From Brasenia schreberi (lineage: Eukaryota > Streptophyta > Magnoliopsida > Nymphaeales > Cabombaceae): 64,000 bases of DNA. Shown here piece after piece: positions 1 through 51,400 of the stretch. The DNA lies in contig JAYKKT010000061.1 of assembly GCA_036023115.1 (NCBI GenBank), forward strand, positions 17,087,501-17,151,500. Reading direction: 5' to 3'. Every line of letters starts with the position of its first letter. Position 1 is the first letter of the stretch. Position numbers and translations under genes: made by a program. The notes below the pieces were generated by a model, which saw only the letters and a program-made list of their open reading frames with translations, searched no databases and was not told where the DNA came from.

Positions 1-429
1 TAGATACAAGGATTCTTTACCTTATGCTGTTATGGCTTGAAAAATCATGCATTTTCACAAATGCTGATTGGTTGCAATTTATGAAAAAGGATGATATTTC
101 TCAGTGGTCACATCATTTGACATAAAATAAATTTTGATTATAATAAATATTGATCTTAGGCCAATGGCCTAGACATCTTAAGAACATGGGAGGATCTAAT
201 TTGAAGTTACTCATATACACCCTTACAATCTCTCGGCCAATTATGTTTTACAGATTTATTTTAATGCACTTGTTTCTCTTTAATCAAATTCTTCAAGTAA
301 ATTACTGCAATTCCTTTAAGTACACAAAGGAGTTGCAATGTCAGACATCTTGGTGTGTTAATATTGTCAAGGACTTGACTTCTCTTATACAAAAAAAAAA
401 GAAAGGAAGGGCACTTGTATCCTAATAGT
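1..429. other. AT-rich DNA without a recognisable gene
   Basis: I see no conserved coding or RNA signal here. The stretch may include the 5' LTR or leader of the decayed copia element that follows, but no second LTR is available for comparison, so this is inference only. Confidence 0.3.
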
Positions 430-3400
430 GATGGTCAAAGTCTTTTACACCCAAAAAGTAGAATTCAAGAGTGACAAAAAAGCCTAAAGGTTAGTGCTTA
501 AGTATGCCTTAATGAAAGTTGTGAACTAACTCTTTTTGTTGTAGAAGTGTTTGGGTATTCTTCAGTGGGAGCTTTTGGTTTGCTGACATTATGAAGGAAA
601 CATTGATTTCATGGAACCTCAAATTTGTCAACATTTATAAGAAAAAAAGCCGAATTCTCTAAGTCAATATCTCCAAAAGAAGCGTCTCATAAAAAATCCC
701 AAGTCACACTAACATTCTTTAGGTTTTCTCGTGGCTTCTTCATTCTATTTGAGATGAATAACTTCTTTAAGAGAGATTACTTCCGACTTAAACTTGACCA
801 ATTTTGTTAAAGTAATATTCTAAGGTGGTAAAAGAAGATACACTCCTCCTCACCACCTTAAAGTTCATGTATGTCTTTACTACATCAATGCTCGAAGAGG
901 CAGAAGATTAATCTCTTGAGAAATTTTGGTAACAACAAAAATAAGACAACGACTACATATCCATGAGGTCATATTCTAAATGGCATACTCGAGCATTGTT
1001 CATTTCTTATCAAGATTCAACTAGTGTGAAGGACTTCTAAGAGAAGTTGAAAGTAAGTTATATGATGGAAGACACTACAAGTGAGAAGTTCCTTTGTTAC
1101 TAATTTTAATAATTGTAAAATGGTCAATATTATATCTATCATGAAAGAATTTCATGAACTTGGATAGATATTAAATAATTTTAAGCAACATGAGATTATA
1201 ACATAGATGATATCATCATTGTCTCTTTGATGATAGACACACTTTCTCATTCTTGTAAAGATTTTAAAAATACTCTTAAACACAAGAAGAAATATATCTT
1301 GTTTGGGCAATTAGGGATTATTGTAAGTAAAAAGATTTCAAAAAGTAATTAATCAAGAGTAGTGAAGGAAGGTAAGTCAAGAAAATATTTGGATAATGGA
1401 AATCAAGAAATCTTATGAACACAATGATAGGAACACCAAGAGCAAGAAAAAGAAGAAATTGCTACCATTATAGAGAACCTAGACACCATAAGAGTAAATA
1501 CTGATATCTCAAAAGGTTAAAGAAAGACAAAAGTTCTAATTCAATGGAGCACCTTGTGGCAATAATATTTGAGGCCAACATAATTGAAGATATTGATATA
1601 TGGTGGGTGGACTCTAATGTAACCTGTGTGCAAAAACAACTCTCTTATCATCGTTTAAGGAAGAAGATAGTCCCATTTAATGTGGGCAAAATGCTTCAAC
1701 ATTTCAACTTAAAGTTAAGGGATTCATGAAACCCAAATTTAAATTGGATGTATCTTTATTCTTATGAATGTAATGAATGTTCTGGATGTAAGAGAGGTAT
1801 GTTTTGGATAGGTCTAAATGTGTATTTCATATGGGACATATTCATAGAGGTATGTTTGTAGGAAAAGTGTATATATGTGAGAATATGTTCAAATTGAATT
1901 TTGCTAATAATAAGACTATCACTTCCATTTATATTGCTTATTGCTTCTTTTTGTGATATATGACGTTACTGATTAGGCTATGCAAATTTTAAGAAATTAG
2001 ATGCCATTTTAGGAAACCAATCAACTATATATTTCTTGCATGCACACTAACATCATAAGACTTCCTTTTCTTAAACTAGAAAGAAGTTCTAAAGTTTTGG
2101 ATTTGATTCATTTCAATGTTAGTAATTTGTGACCTATTATAAGATACTCTCAAGTTTACTTCATGCGTTTCAAAGATGAAACTTTAAAAAATTCAAAGTA
2201 GAACTTGAACAAGAAACTTTCGTCAAATGCTTAAGATCCGATAAGAGAGAAGAACATTATCATCCAAATTATTTTGAGCCTACTCAGATCATACACTAAA
2301 TAACAACTCCATATTCACTACAATAAAATGGCGTGGCTGAAAAAAAATAGTGTTAGTAAATGACAATTGGGATGATGCCATATTAATGGCTTGTTATATT
2401 TGAAATAGAGTTCCTTGTAAAAAGAAACAAGATAGCTCCATATGAACTCTAGAATAAAAAAAAGCCCAACATAAATTATTTAAAAGTTTGAGATTGTAGG
2501 ACTATAGCAAAAGATCCTCATCCTAAAAGGAAGAAAGTGTGTGAAAAAAGAATTGAATACATCATTTTGGGGTATGCTGAAAATATTAAGGCATATAGAT
2601 TTATAGTAATATTAAATCAAATGACTCATTACCCATGAGTATGATAATTGAGTCTAGAGGTGCTATTTCTCACGAAGATAGATTTACCTCAATTCTTAGA
2701 TCCTAAAGGATATATTTATAAAATAAAAAAACAATCAAGAATTTCATGAAACTAATATTGATGTCTCAAAAGTTCAATAGCCTAGAAGAAGTAGACGAAC
2801 GAAATAAAAAACTTTTGGACCAAATTTTATAATGTTTCTAGTTGAAGGAACATATGAGTTCTATATCATTATGCTACAATGCCAAAAGTGATCTCAAGAT
2901 ATATCAAGAGGTTTTAAGGTCTCTTGATATAACTTTTTTTAGAAAAAGGATATGTAAGATGAACTTAACTTAATAATCACAAATAAAAGTCGATAAACTC
3001 TAGTTGCTAGAGACTTTACCCCAAAAGAAGAGATCAACTACTTTGATACATATGCATCGATAGCAAAAATTATTAAAATTAGAGCTTTATTAGCACTTGC
3101 TTCTATTTATAAACTTATCATTCACTAAATAAATGTCAAAATAATAAAAGAGGTGTCTTGATTTATTTGTGCGTAGATGATATGCTTACATATGATATTG
3201 ATTTAATGAGGCTGAAAATGATAAGAAATTCTTGTCTAATAATTTTGATATTAAATATATGAGAGTAGCTGATTACTAAGTAAAAATAAATAGAGGAGAT
3301 AACACAACACTTTTTCAATCTCATTATATAGAAAAATATTAAAGAAATTTGATGCTTTTGAATATGCTCCTATTTTAAAATATTTTGATCTTAATGCTAA

Positions 3401-3560
3401 ATTAGTTAGTATTAAATAAAGGATATCTAGCTGCACAACTAGAATATGTCAAAGTGATCGGTTGCTTTATGTATTAGACATGATACTGCATACAACACTT
3501 TGTCAAATGCATATTGCCAAGTATATAATGGAAAATCTCGACATACACACGACTAATTCA
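430..3560 (+). mobile_element. Decayed Ty1/copia retrotransposon (gag-pol remnant)
   Basis: Translation across many stops and frameshifts recovers the copia order. A gag core lies around 1080-1300, with text like 'CKDFKNTLKHKKKYI'. A broken CCHC knuckle lies near 1455-1500. A protease site near 1600-1620 reads W-W-V-D-S-N instead of the usual D-S-G. The integrase end near 2310-2345 keeps the T-P-Y-S-x-Q-x-N-G-V-A-E pattern, followed by a P-Y-E-L-x-N-K module near 2440 and an I-x-L-G-Y-A module near 2560. The reverse transcriptase start is near 3000-3140 (V-A-x-x-F-T-x-K-E), the Y-V-D-D region near 3175 and an S-H-Y-I-E-K-I-L-K-K-F block near 3320. About 400 bp between RT and the end of RNase H is missing compared with the related copy at 59.5-62.3 kb. 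No intact ORF remains and LTRs could not be paired, so both ends are approximate. Confidence 0.8.
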
Positions 3561-3873
3561 AACTAAAACTGGGCTATGAACTGATTGGATCCAAATCCGT
3601 GACCGGAACAAGGGATGCCCCGGTTCACTTACAGCTTCGTATTTTTGTGAATTGAACCAAAACCTAGGAGGAACTTGGTGGTTATGGTCCAGTTCGAGCC
3701 AATGGTCCAAAACCACTCCAATACCAAGCGGTTTGGACGGACGGTTCCAAACTGCCCCATGGCGCCTGTGGCCCGGCCTGCTCCTATTCTTGGAAAGAAC
3801 TTGTTAGATTACAAACAAAGGCCGCCCGCCCCTAGTCAGTTAATAGGGTGATACTCTTTGAGCTGAAACGATG

Positions 3874-3875
<2 letters not shown>
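3561..3875. other. GGTTC/GAACC-rich repeat-like DNA
   Basis: There is no ORF of note. The stretch is richer in GC than its surroundings and repeats short GGTTC, GAACC and GGTCC words on both strands, a texture common in plant repeats. No terminal repeats were found, so the type is not assigned. Confidence 0.3.
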
Positions 3876-3936
<61 letters not shown>

Positions 3937-3949
3937 CTATATATATATA
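3876..3949. repeat. Compound microsatellite (CT)n-(CTAT)n-(AT)n
   Basis: An uninterrupted CT run passes into about five CTAT units and then an AT run. Confidence 0.95.
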
Positions 3950-4384
3950 ATATAATTATATTTAATGTACTTTATCAAATATAGTATACTAATAACAAAA
4001 TTTTAAAATACAAAAAATTGAGCAATCTTTCAAAGTGACAATAGCTCGAACACTCGTACCCCGAGCCTTCAAGGAAACTTCGTCTCGCGTCAATGCGCTC
4101 GAAATGAACTGTATTAAAAACAATGCCAATGGCGATATTGGTTTCTGCATTAAATGAAAAAAGTCCACGGATAAACACAAAAACCTTAGGGTCCAGTTAA
4201 AAAATAAGAAAGTCTCACAAAGTGGAATTTAAATGCGTCAAAAATAGTTAAGTACAACAACACTTTTATTTTAAGTGAAAAAAGCACTAGCATTGCTTAT
4301 GATAGAAACAGAATAACGTCCGTTGAAAACCACCAAAGGAAAATTATAGCAGTACATTCCCTCAGACGAAGTGGGCTGTCCACG

Positions 4385-4495
4385 CGTTCCTTATGCCCAA
4401 TTAGCATCTCACTTGGTAAAAGCATTTGTCAAGTTCAATTCCAGGGTTGTGCATGTGTTAGAATTCTGTTTGTAACAAAAAAGAAAAAGATGTGT
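4385..4495 (+). mobile_element. Possible tRNA-derived SINE fragment
   Basis: The stretch resembles a decayed pol III head. An A-box-like TAGCATCTCACTTGG is followed about 35 bp later by a B-box-like AGTTCAATTCC, and the segment ends in an A-rich tail (AACAAAAAAGAAAAAG). No clear target-site duplication was found and both boxes deviate from consensus, so this is tentative. Confidence 0.3.
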
Positions 4496-5373
4496 ACATA
4501 ATAAAACTGTGATTTAATTTCTATTCAAGAAAATTATCATTTTTAATAAAATTGATATATGTACTTTAGATATCTTACTCAAGGAATAATTCCCATTGAA
4601 TCTGGCTCATATGACCGAAGGAGCTTAACACCAATGACACTTCGAGTAGAAAGAAAATAACCCATGAACCACACCCGTTTGGTTTTGGGGAAATATCCGA
4701 CTAACATCCATATCAGTTATCGTTGAGGTTTTTGGGAAGCATCCAACAGATATTTAGTTCTTGCAGTTTTGATATCCAAATATAGTAGCAAGTACATTTA
4801 TCCAGTTACAGTGTCACCCCGTCTTTTCTGAATTCCAGTTCGTTTGGCCCATAGATTCAGTAATGACCATAACCTGATCCCAATCCGAATATTTTCCCTC
4901 TCTTCTTGAGAAGAAAGAAGAAAAAGAAACGGAACCAATATTCCGGCCGATATTTGTGCGGAGGAAGCTGAACAAGTAAGTCCGGGGAGGAATATTCCGG
5001 GAAGGCGACCGGATGGGGCCTGTCGCGTACTCTTAATTGGGTGGCAAGCAACGAGCACGTGCCCACACGTCTGGTGGGACCCACTGCTGCCGTCGGGCGT
5101 CAAACACAGCTGGATGCCCGGGCCCCAGCTCGCTGGATGGCATTGGCTCTATGCTAAATACCATAATTGCCCCTGCACCAGCGTGGCCGCGGCGGCATAA
5201 GATGGCCTGTTGCATCTTCCTTCCTTTTCGACTTCCGTCTCTGCGATACGCTGACGGAATACAGCGTGGAATCACCGAAACCGCGTTTCTTGACCCACCT
5301 CTGTTCTCCGTTTTTCCCTCAAGCGGATCCAAAGAAGGTGGACGAGAAACGGAGGAAGAGGAGAGAGGGAAAG
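4496..5373 (+). promoter_or_regulatory. Upstream region and 5' leader of the GATL gene
   Basis: Composition shifts from AT-rich to GC-rich toward the gene. A weak TATA-like CTAAATA lies at 5154-5160, and a purine-rich GA stretch directly precedes the start codon (about 5335-5373). Open frames on both strands here are by-products of high GC. The exact transcription start cannot be read from sequence. Confidence 0.4.
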
Positions 5374-6456
5374 ATGACGTCCGGTTTTCCGTCCCTCCTT
5401 CTGCTCGCGATCCTCGCGCTGTGCGCTTGGCCGGTGACGGAATCCATTCGTTCATTTCCGGAACGCGGTTTCTTGGGCTACGCGGAGGCACCGGAGTACC
5501 GTAACGGCGAAGCTTGCCCGGCCCGCGGGAGACACTCCGTTTGTGACCCGTCGCTCTTCCACATCGCCATGACTCTCGACGAGGAGTACCTCCGGGGATC
5601 GATCGCGGCCGTCCACTCCGTCCTCAAGCATGCATCCTGTCCAGAGAGCGTATTCTTCCACTTCGTCTTCTCCGGCGACGGAGATCGTCTGAAAATTGTT
5701 GTCCGATCAGCCTTCCCGTCCCTCCGCTTCAAGCTCTACCATTTCCGGCAGGAAGATCGGGTCCGGTCCCTCGTTTCTGCCTCCATCCGATCAGCGCTGG
5801 AGCAGCCGCTCAACTATGCCAGAACGTATCTGGCTGACTTGCTTGAGCCGTGCGTCCGCCGAGTCGTCTATCTCGACTCTGATCTCATCGTCGTGGACGA
5901 CATTGCAAAGCTATGGAGCTCGGCGACGGCCGGAAAACCAGTAGCGGCACCGGAGTACTGCCACGCCAATTTCACAAAGTACTTCACCGAGAATTTCTGG
6001 GGCAACCGCAAGTTGTCTGCGACATTTTCCGGCAGGAGCCGGAACCCGTGTTATTTTAACACCGGGGTGATGGTGATGGAGCTTGGGGCGTGGAGGGCAG
6101 GAAGGTACGTGGAGAGGATCGAGAATTGGATGGAGGTGCAGAAGGAGAGGAGGATCTACGAACTAGGTTCGCTACCACCATTCTTGCTCGTGTTTTCCGG
6201 AGAAATCGAAGCTATCGATCACCGGTGGAACCAGCACGGCCTCGGCGGCGACAATGTCGTCGGAAGTTGCCGGAGGTTGCACCCAGGTCCAGTGAGCTTG
6301 CTGCATTGGAGCGGAAAGGGGAAGCCGTGGGTACGGCTGGATGCCAGCAAGCCGTGTGAATTGGATGCCTTGTGGAGTCCATATGATCTTCATGTGGGAG
6401 GCAGCAACCATGGAAATTCTGCCGTGACAGAGAAGGGTTTCTCGGCGGTGGAGTGA
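5374..6456 (+). CDS. GATL: GATL-type glycosyltransferase (GT8 family)
   Basis: This encodes a 360-residue galacturonosyltransferase-like protein. Family members are Golgi/ER-lumen enzymes linked to pectin or xylan (PARVUS-type) synthesis. The start at 5374 is chosen because it begins a clear signal peptide or anchor (residues 1-24, L/A-rich); an in-frame upstream ATG at 5167 would add 69 residues that lack one. The GT8 landmarks are the nucleotide-sugar/Mn2+ binding D-S-D at 168-170 within V-V-Y-L-D-S-D-L, the [10 protein letters not shown] block at 226-235, G-L-G-G-D-N at 289-294 and the H-W-S-G-K-G-K-P-W block at 311-319. A likely N-glycosylation site is N-F-T at 199-201. Length and lack of introns fit GATL genes, and the frame is uninterrupted. 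Which GATL paralogue it is, and so its exact acceptor, cannot be told by eye. Confidence 0.93.
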   Translation: MTSGFPSLLLLAILALCAWPVTESIRSFPERGFLGYAEAPEYRNGEACPARGRHSVCDPSLFHIAMTLDEEYLRGSIAAVHSVLKHASCPESVFFHFVFSGDGDRLKIVVRSAFPSLRFKLYHFRQEDRVRSLVSASIRSALEQPLNYARTYLADLLEPCVRRVVYLDSDLIVVDDIAKLWSSATAGKPVAAPEYCHANFTKYFTENFWGNRKLSATFSGRSRNPCYFNTGVMVMELGAWRAGRYVERIENWMEVQKERRIYELGSLPPFLLVFSGEIEAIDHRWNQHGLGGDNVVGSCRRLHPGPVSLLHWSGKGKPWVRLDASKPCELDALWSPYDLHVGGSNHGNSAVTEKGFSAVE

Positions 6457-6780
6457 AGGTTGAAACGTAGGAAATGGTCGTAGAGGAGGTGGAACGGAGG
6501 CTCTCTGCAAGATTTGTTGGTTGTTTAATTGGTTGATTCTTTGAGGGAGAGAGTGGTGCTGTACAGAAGGGAGGCCGGTTTCTTTCTTTTTCTTCTCTTT
6601 CTTTGTTTTCCCTTTTCCTTTTCCAGTGTGTATTTGTTGTAGGGGTTCCTTTGTTATTTGATTCGTTTATGTAGAATATATCAGTAGATTTATATTTTGT
6701 GGGTGGAAGGAAGGTGGAGGAGGGGTCATCATTTGCTCGGGTGATCATTTGTTGAAGAAATCTGTCTGTATACAGTCGCT
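6457..6780 (+). other. Probable 3' UTR of GATL
   Basis: T-rich transcript-end-like sequence follows the TGA stop. Several AATATA- and TTATATTTT-like elements around 6675-6700 could serve as plant near-upstream polyadenylation signals. The cleavage site is not determinable. Confidence 0.4.
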
Positions 6781-8940
6781 AAACCTGATAAATTTCATAG
6801 TTGCAGCAACTACAAATAATGCAGAAAAAGAAGCCATTCTCTGCCGTATTGCTCTCGCTCAATGTGTGTGTGTGTGTGTTTAGAGAGAGGAGCTTGGAGC
6901 TCTCTGGTTCAAATTTGAAACTCTCAGGCTGTTGGCTTCTGTCTCCCAGCAGATGAAACCGTCACTATGAAAGCATGTCCCCTGGAGGAATACTTTTGGA
7001 AACGTTTACACCAAGAAAACCGTTGTGTAGGAACAGGTAGACGTCCAGAAGCATTGCTTGACAGTCACTTCTACTGTTAAAGCATATGTGCTTCATTTCT
7101 GCTAGGAGCCAATAACTCTTGTGCCTGCGGTGTTTATGAATTGTGGCATCAGCCGCTATGTCTCTGTACTCCTGGAACTTATCGCACGAGGCAAAATTTG
7201 AAGGATCAAGATTTCTTGAAGTCAATCCAAACTGAGTTTGAAGTTAAAACCTAAAACTTGAATTCTCGTTTTTCCATACATCTTTCCTCATTTTAACTGC
7301 TGCTCAGCTTCCATCAAGTTCATTGATATTACAGGCTCTCATCGATACAAATAATGTGAGTGAAGTTAGCTATACCGATAATGGGGTGCTTTATTACCTG
7401 ATAAAGATATGAATGGTCACGATTATTGAAAAACGCAGCCATCTGAACTGTCACTAAATCGACTAAACCCTCAACCAATTGAGAACACGATTGATACATT
7501 TTATTGTGCTCAGGCGTTTGAATTTAGGAAAGGGAATATCGTCAAGGATGTACACCTCAATGAGTGACTTCGATTCAAATATCTATTCCAATTCTCTGAG
7601 CAAGGACTAAAAATTTGGTGCCTTTCATGTGCAAACGTTTTTGTTGTCACGAACACTTCAGTTCTGTTGTCCAATATTTTCCGGAAATGCAATCACAAAC
7701 GAACTGAATTTTCATACATAAGTTCCTAATAACTCGAGAGGACCATTTTACAGAGAATAGGAAAATGGACCCCCATCGTGACATTCCAACCACAGTTAGG
7801 AGGAAAGATCGCCTTACCAACCACAAAGAGATTCCTCAACTAATTTGGTAGGCCTTATGCTTTAAAGTCAACTGTTGCAACTCCCCTACAAGTCGTCGAC
7901 TTGTACAGTTGTACTAAACCTTAGTATAAAGCAACACCCGCCCGACGAGCTTACCGGACAAGACCCCCTCCGTTAATATCCAAAGCAGAGTCGAGTAGAC
8001 ATGCAGGGTTGTAGGTGCACGACCAGGTTGAGTCCAACAACACCCAAATCATGGACAACTGCACCACGGTACATTCAAAGGACGAAGAAAACATCAGAGG
8101 CTGACCAATCAAACAATCATGCCACCGACTCATCTAAATTGTCCCCCAGCAATAATAAATACGAGCATCGTTGCTCGGTACCATTATTTTTTTTCTGAAA
8201 GGACCATCCAACAAAGGGTTAGTTGTTTGTTGTGTTCAGAACCAAGTATAAAAAAGTCCATATCAATTTCTTTATACCAGAAACAGAACTATCGAATCGA
8301 AGCCAGAGTAACTGCCCCAACTTAATGACAGCTCAGTACAACCAAACGCTTACTATATTCACAATTCAAAATCATATGCCTAGTCTGACATGCATGCAAG
8401 TACACCTACACATCTTACTTTTAATTTGTACCAAACGTAATGTAGCAGAAACAAAGTAAAGATGAACTGATATGAAAGCACAAACAGGCCCAAATCTTAT
8501 TAGGGGATCATTAGATCGGAGTTATCATAACTAAGCCACCAGTTTCAGGTTCAAGTATAGGGGCTTACCTCCTCAGATTTTTCCATAAGAACAAATTAAA
8601 AATAAGAAACCCCAAAAGTAAAATATGCGATCATATTGTCAACCATTACTTGAGGGAGTGAATGCAGGACCATGAATTCAAAAGGGGCTCCCCAATTCAC
8701 TAGATAAGAAAAAAGTAAATCAAACATACATGAAACAATAAGCCCACAGCCGGAGTTTCAAAGGGGGAGAAAGGATACAGAGTTGCAAAACATGAATCTG
8801 CAGAAGCTCTTAACGAGAGACTTTGCTAAACGGATGTCGTTTGTACATAATTTGGAATTTGGGTAATGGTAGATCTTTGAGCCAACATTATTTTGCTTGT
8901 GAACTAGATAGGAACGAAATATTCAGTCAATCTGCTTATG
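6781..8940. other. Convergent intergenic region between GATL and PDH E1 alpha
   Basis: The part next to 8940 should hold the 3' UTR of the minus-strand E1 alpha gene. The rest has only short open frames on both strands with no family resemblance and no RNA gene that I could recognise. A short GT run lies at about 6864-6880. Confidence 0.4.
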
Positions 8941-47804
<38,864 letters not shown>

Positions 47805-50000
47805 GGTTTTAGGTTCCTGGGCGAGCTTTACAGTTGCAGAGACAGAGAAAACTGAAAGCGTAGAAGGGATCGACCAAGACGACGATAAAAGCTTGTCCTT
47901 CGTGTGAATGAAAGGGTAACCAGATTCACCACGAAGAGTAAGCTGAAGTCCACGTCGAAGCCCGTGCCCGTTCTTGTTTGAGCTTGTACACCTTAAAATT
48001 CACGTTAATTGCATATCTAATTATTATAACAAATCCTTCGGCACAAAGAGCCCGCTTCAACTGGCAGACTCCCAAGACTCACTATTGATAAGTTTGATTT
48101 TCAGGAGAAAAAAATATCCTCCAACACAAGGAGGAATAGCTTCCCTGGCCAGGGTGTCAACTCATAAGTCAAAGTCCGTGAGTTCCTAATTGTATAAAAA
48201 AAATACCTTTCTCTTCTGTTGGAATGCTTAATAATTTATGAACTAACTTAATAAGATGCTTAGCTTAATATTGAAAAATCGAGAGAGAGGGTACATGATA
48301 AGCTTTCAAAGGTCCAAACAGGTGATATTAGTTTAGGTTTACGATACTAATAAGTTTCAAGACACGCTGACAGCTAATGTACCATACTTTATATTGGTGC
48401 ATAAAAACAGCATCGATCAGGTGAGTGGATCGAAACCATACGGATAAAAAATGGGTTTAACTCGTATCACATCAAAAGAATTTATAAATAGCAATTATAA
48501 TGCTCAAATAAGGGATCGAATCAATCACATTTCAAGTCTTCTTTGTTTTTAAGGTAGTTCTTTCATGTCCTTGTATTTTGCGGCCGATGGATTTACAAGT
48601 AGATAAGTTGTTTGTTTATATGTTGAGTGATGGCTTGTATCTTTATGTTTCTTGTAATTGGTGCCGATAACTGGAGTGGTTGACTGAACCAAGGTAGTAT
48701 TTTTGTTCCTCTCTCAAGACGGATTATAAATGATTATCCATTGTCTCATAGATTCACTTGTCTCTTTCGTCTATAAGGGCAACACATGTGAAAATAACTT
48801 GTTTTGATTAATGATGTTTGTTTCACATACATAACCAGCACTGGAGCAATGTGAAATACTAAAATGGTTTTGTAGCTCATTGTATCATTTGCATTGCTTT
48901 GAGTGAAAGTGTATTGGTGGTAGGAGCAGGAATGCAAGCCCCAGTACAGCCTGGGCAACAGCAGCAGCAATTAGGTTTCAAGGGACTTTGATGCTCTAGT
49001 GAGGCTTCAACACTTGTCTCCTTGAGCATATTGCTGGTTAAAAAAATCTAATTCAGTTCTATAGGTTATTTGAGTTTATTCTTTCTAGAGTAGTGCACAT
49101 CTTAATGCATAGCTAATATGAGTTTAACTAACAAAACAAGGATTGAATTCAGTCATTATGGTTTCAGATTGAGGGTGTTGCACTTTGTGCTTGCCATCTC
49201 TTTAACATTTTTAATTTGAAGAATAGTTTTTTCTAGTTATTATTATGAATTTAAAGGTTTTTTCTTAGTCTTTATGTGATTGCGTCAAAGAAACTTGAAT
49301 CATTCACATCCACTATGCTATCAGATTAAGTATATCCAACTAAAAGATACAACATATTTCAGTTATGAAGAAAAGCATACTTGGATGCATTTCTCTCTGT
49401 CTCTTGTCCATGTGGGGAGTGTTTTTTTTCTGAATTGGATCGCATCAATTATGAATTTGGGAGAATCAGTTTGCATTTGGTGTTATTTTATGTTTTTAGA
49501 TCTATGTACCAAAAAGATGACTTTTGGTTGTATTTTGTTTTGAGGATTGTCTTCATTTCTATTACTAGGGTACTATTTTAAAAGTTTAAGGATGTATTTG
49601 TATTATATGTGTGAGGTATAATGCTCATTTTTGTTTTTATTAGTTATATATATATATGGTGGTCATATTTTAATTGATCTTTGGTCGATTTTGTATCATT
49701 GATCATATTTTTTTATAGACTAATGATATTAAATACCTTATCTCAATTCTTAGCATATTAATTAACTTTAACTTCTATTTATAAGTACTAAAACATTCAG
49801 ATAATGGAGGGAGATAGCATAATGCTAACACCTGTTGTAGTTGATAGTATCTCAAGTCAGGAAGTTAGTTTGAATCTATCTCTTGTTAGGTAACCCAAGA
49901 GTTTAGGTTATGTAGTAGAATGTCTCAATTTGATCACAGCAAATCAACATGTAGCATTCATTGAGTAATGTTTTGGTGAAAATGTAGGTGAAAAATACGA
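47805..50000 (-). promoter_or_regulatory. Upstream region of PDH E1 alpha, then AT-rich DNA
   Basis: The first 150 bp or so upstream of the start codon (47805-47950) are moderately GC-rich and likely hold the 5' UTR and core promoter; no clear TATA box was found. Beyond about 48000 the sequence is AT-rich with no recognised gene. Confidence 0.4.
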
Positions 50001-50019
50001 TAACAAAGTCTTGATAAAA

Positions 50020-51400
50020 ATATATATTGGAGTGAATTTGATTGATATATAGTAGATGGTGAGGGAAGGCAAAATATCAACATTGTGGCAATATGCTTGC
50101 TGCAAACCAAAGGCATGGTACTGGCACTAAAGAACTATGTGGAGCACTATTATAGAAGAATTAAAAAGAGTTCTACAAAGCAAATAACTATTGTTGTTAA
50201 TTTTTCTAAGCATATATACAAAATAGAGTCAAGTTCCTTCGATTAAGAGTATTCAAGAAAAGAACTTGTCAAGATGATTGTGATGTATAGATATAGTGTA
50301 TCATGTTAGTATAAGAAAGTTTATAACTAGCTTGTTGTTTTTAAGTGTTCAACATGCAATACCATTAAGAAATATATCATAAAACTTTACAAGGACCAAA
50401 AGTGCAAAACAATTAAGATATTTGATAATATTGAAGAGGCGGTAACAATAACATGTAGCATGTGGGCTTCTAATAAGATGAAAGGTTTTATGGTGATTAC
50501 AACACATTGCATAGATACTTCTTAGAAATTACAAAACCAAATTTTGAGATAACTTTTAATATTATTATATTTAGTTTAGTATGATATAACTTCTTAATTT
50601 ATGTGTTTATTTTGCAGTTTCACATATGTTCCTACACCTCATATCAAGCACTTTCTAATGTAATAAGTCATTGTTAGAATGGAACACAGACAAGAAGTTG
50701 TCAATCATTACATTGAATAATTCTTCTACCAATGACACAATGATAAATGATCTTTTGGGATGCCTACATGATAATTATTTGATGTTAGGTGGAAAGTTAT
50801 TTTATATGAGGTGTTGTGTATATATTTTAATTTAATCATGCATGATGAGATAGACTCCATGAAGCATGTAAATGGGATAATTAAAAATAGTGTAGCATAC
50901 TAAACCGCTATAGTAGAAACATTTGTTAGTGTGTGTACTATATCAAGAATTTTAGTTAAGAAAAAGGTGATTGTTGATTTCAAAACAAGATGAAATTCTA
51001 CATACCTTATTTCAAAGATTGCTAGTTTTTATAAGGATATTTTTCCTCGTTTAAGGCAAGTTGATCCACAAAACAAAAATGTGCCTGCTAATAGTGAAGA
51101 GACACTTGTTGAACAAATTTGTGAAAGGTTGAAGGTTTTTTATGAGGTGATCAAATTATTTTCTAGAACACTAAGATTTGTGAATTAAATTAGCTTTAAA
51201 TGATTAGCTTAATAATACTCCTTTAGTGATTAGGATATGGCTAGTGGTATGTTCATACAGTTTCAGAAATATTGGGACAATGTTAATGGTATCTTGGGTG
51301 TTGCTATAGTATTGGATTTGAGGTATAAAATAGATGTTCTTGAATTTTACTATCAAGAGTTTTAAGGGAGATGATTCAATAAGTAAAGTTGCAATAGTTG
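50020..51400 (+). pseudogene. hAT transposase remnant, Ac/RICESLEEPER type
   Basis: Across stops and frameshifts the order of an Ac-type hAT transposase is seen. A worn BED-like H-G-T segment lies near 50100-50160. An S-M-W-A-S-N-K-M-K-G-F-M-V-I-T-T-H-C-I-D block lies near 50455-50515. A K-L-S-I-I-T-L-N-N-S-S-T-N-D block near 50695-50740 is followed by G-K-L-F-Y-M-R-C-C-V-Y-I near 50800. An M-A-S-G-M-F-I-Q-F-Q-K-Y-W block lies near 51240 and V-L-D-L-R-Y-K near 51310. This type differs from hAT copies 1-3. The C-terminal dimerisation region and the element ends were not found. Confidence 0.65.

Noticed and set aside
5167..5373. In-frame N-terminal extension of GATL by 69 residues
   Set aside because: It has no signal peptide or GATL similarity, while the ATG at 5374 directly starts a signal peptide as in the family.
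5033..5504. 150-residue open frames on both strands just upstream of and overlapping the GATL gene
   Set aside because: They lie in GC-rich DNA with few stop codons, show no family motif and overlap the supported GATL frame.
6890..6930. Possible tRNA B box (GGTTCAAAT)
   Set aside because: No A box at the right distance and no cloverleaf.
6965..7225. 86-residue minus-strand frame first considered as the last E1 alpha exon
   Set aside because: Its sequence does not match the E1 alpha C terminus; the true end was found at 8941-8985 with a proper acceptor and F-G-P-D-R.
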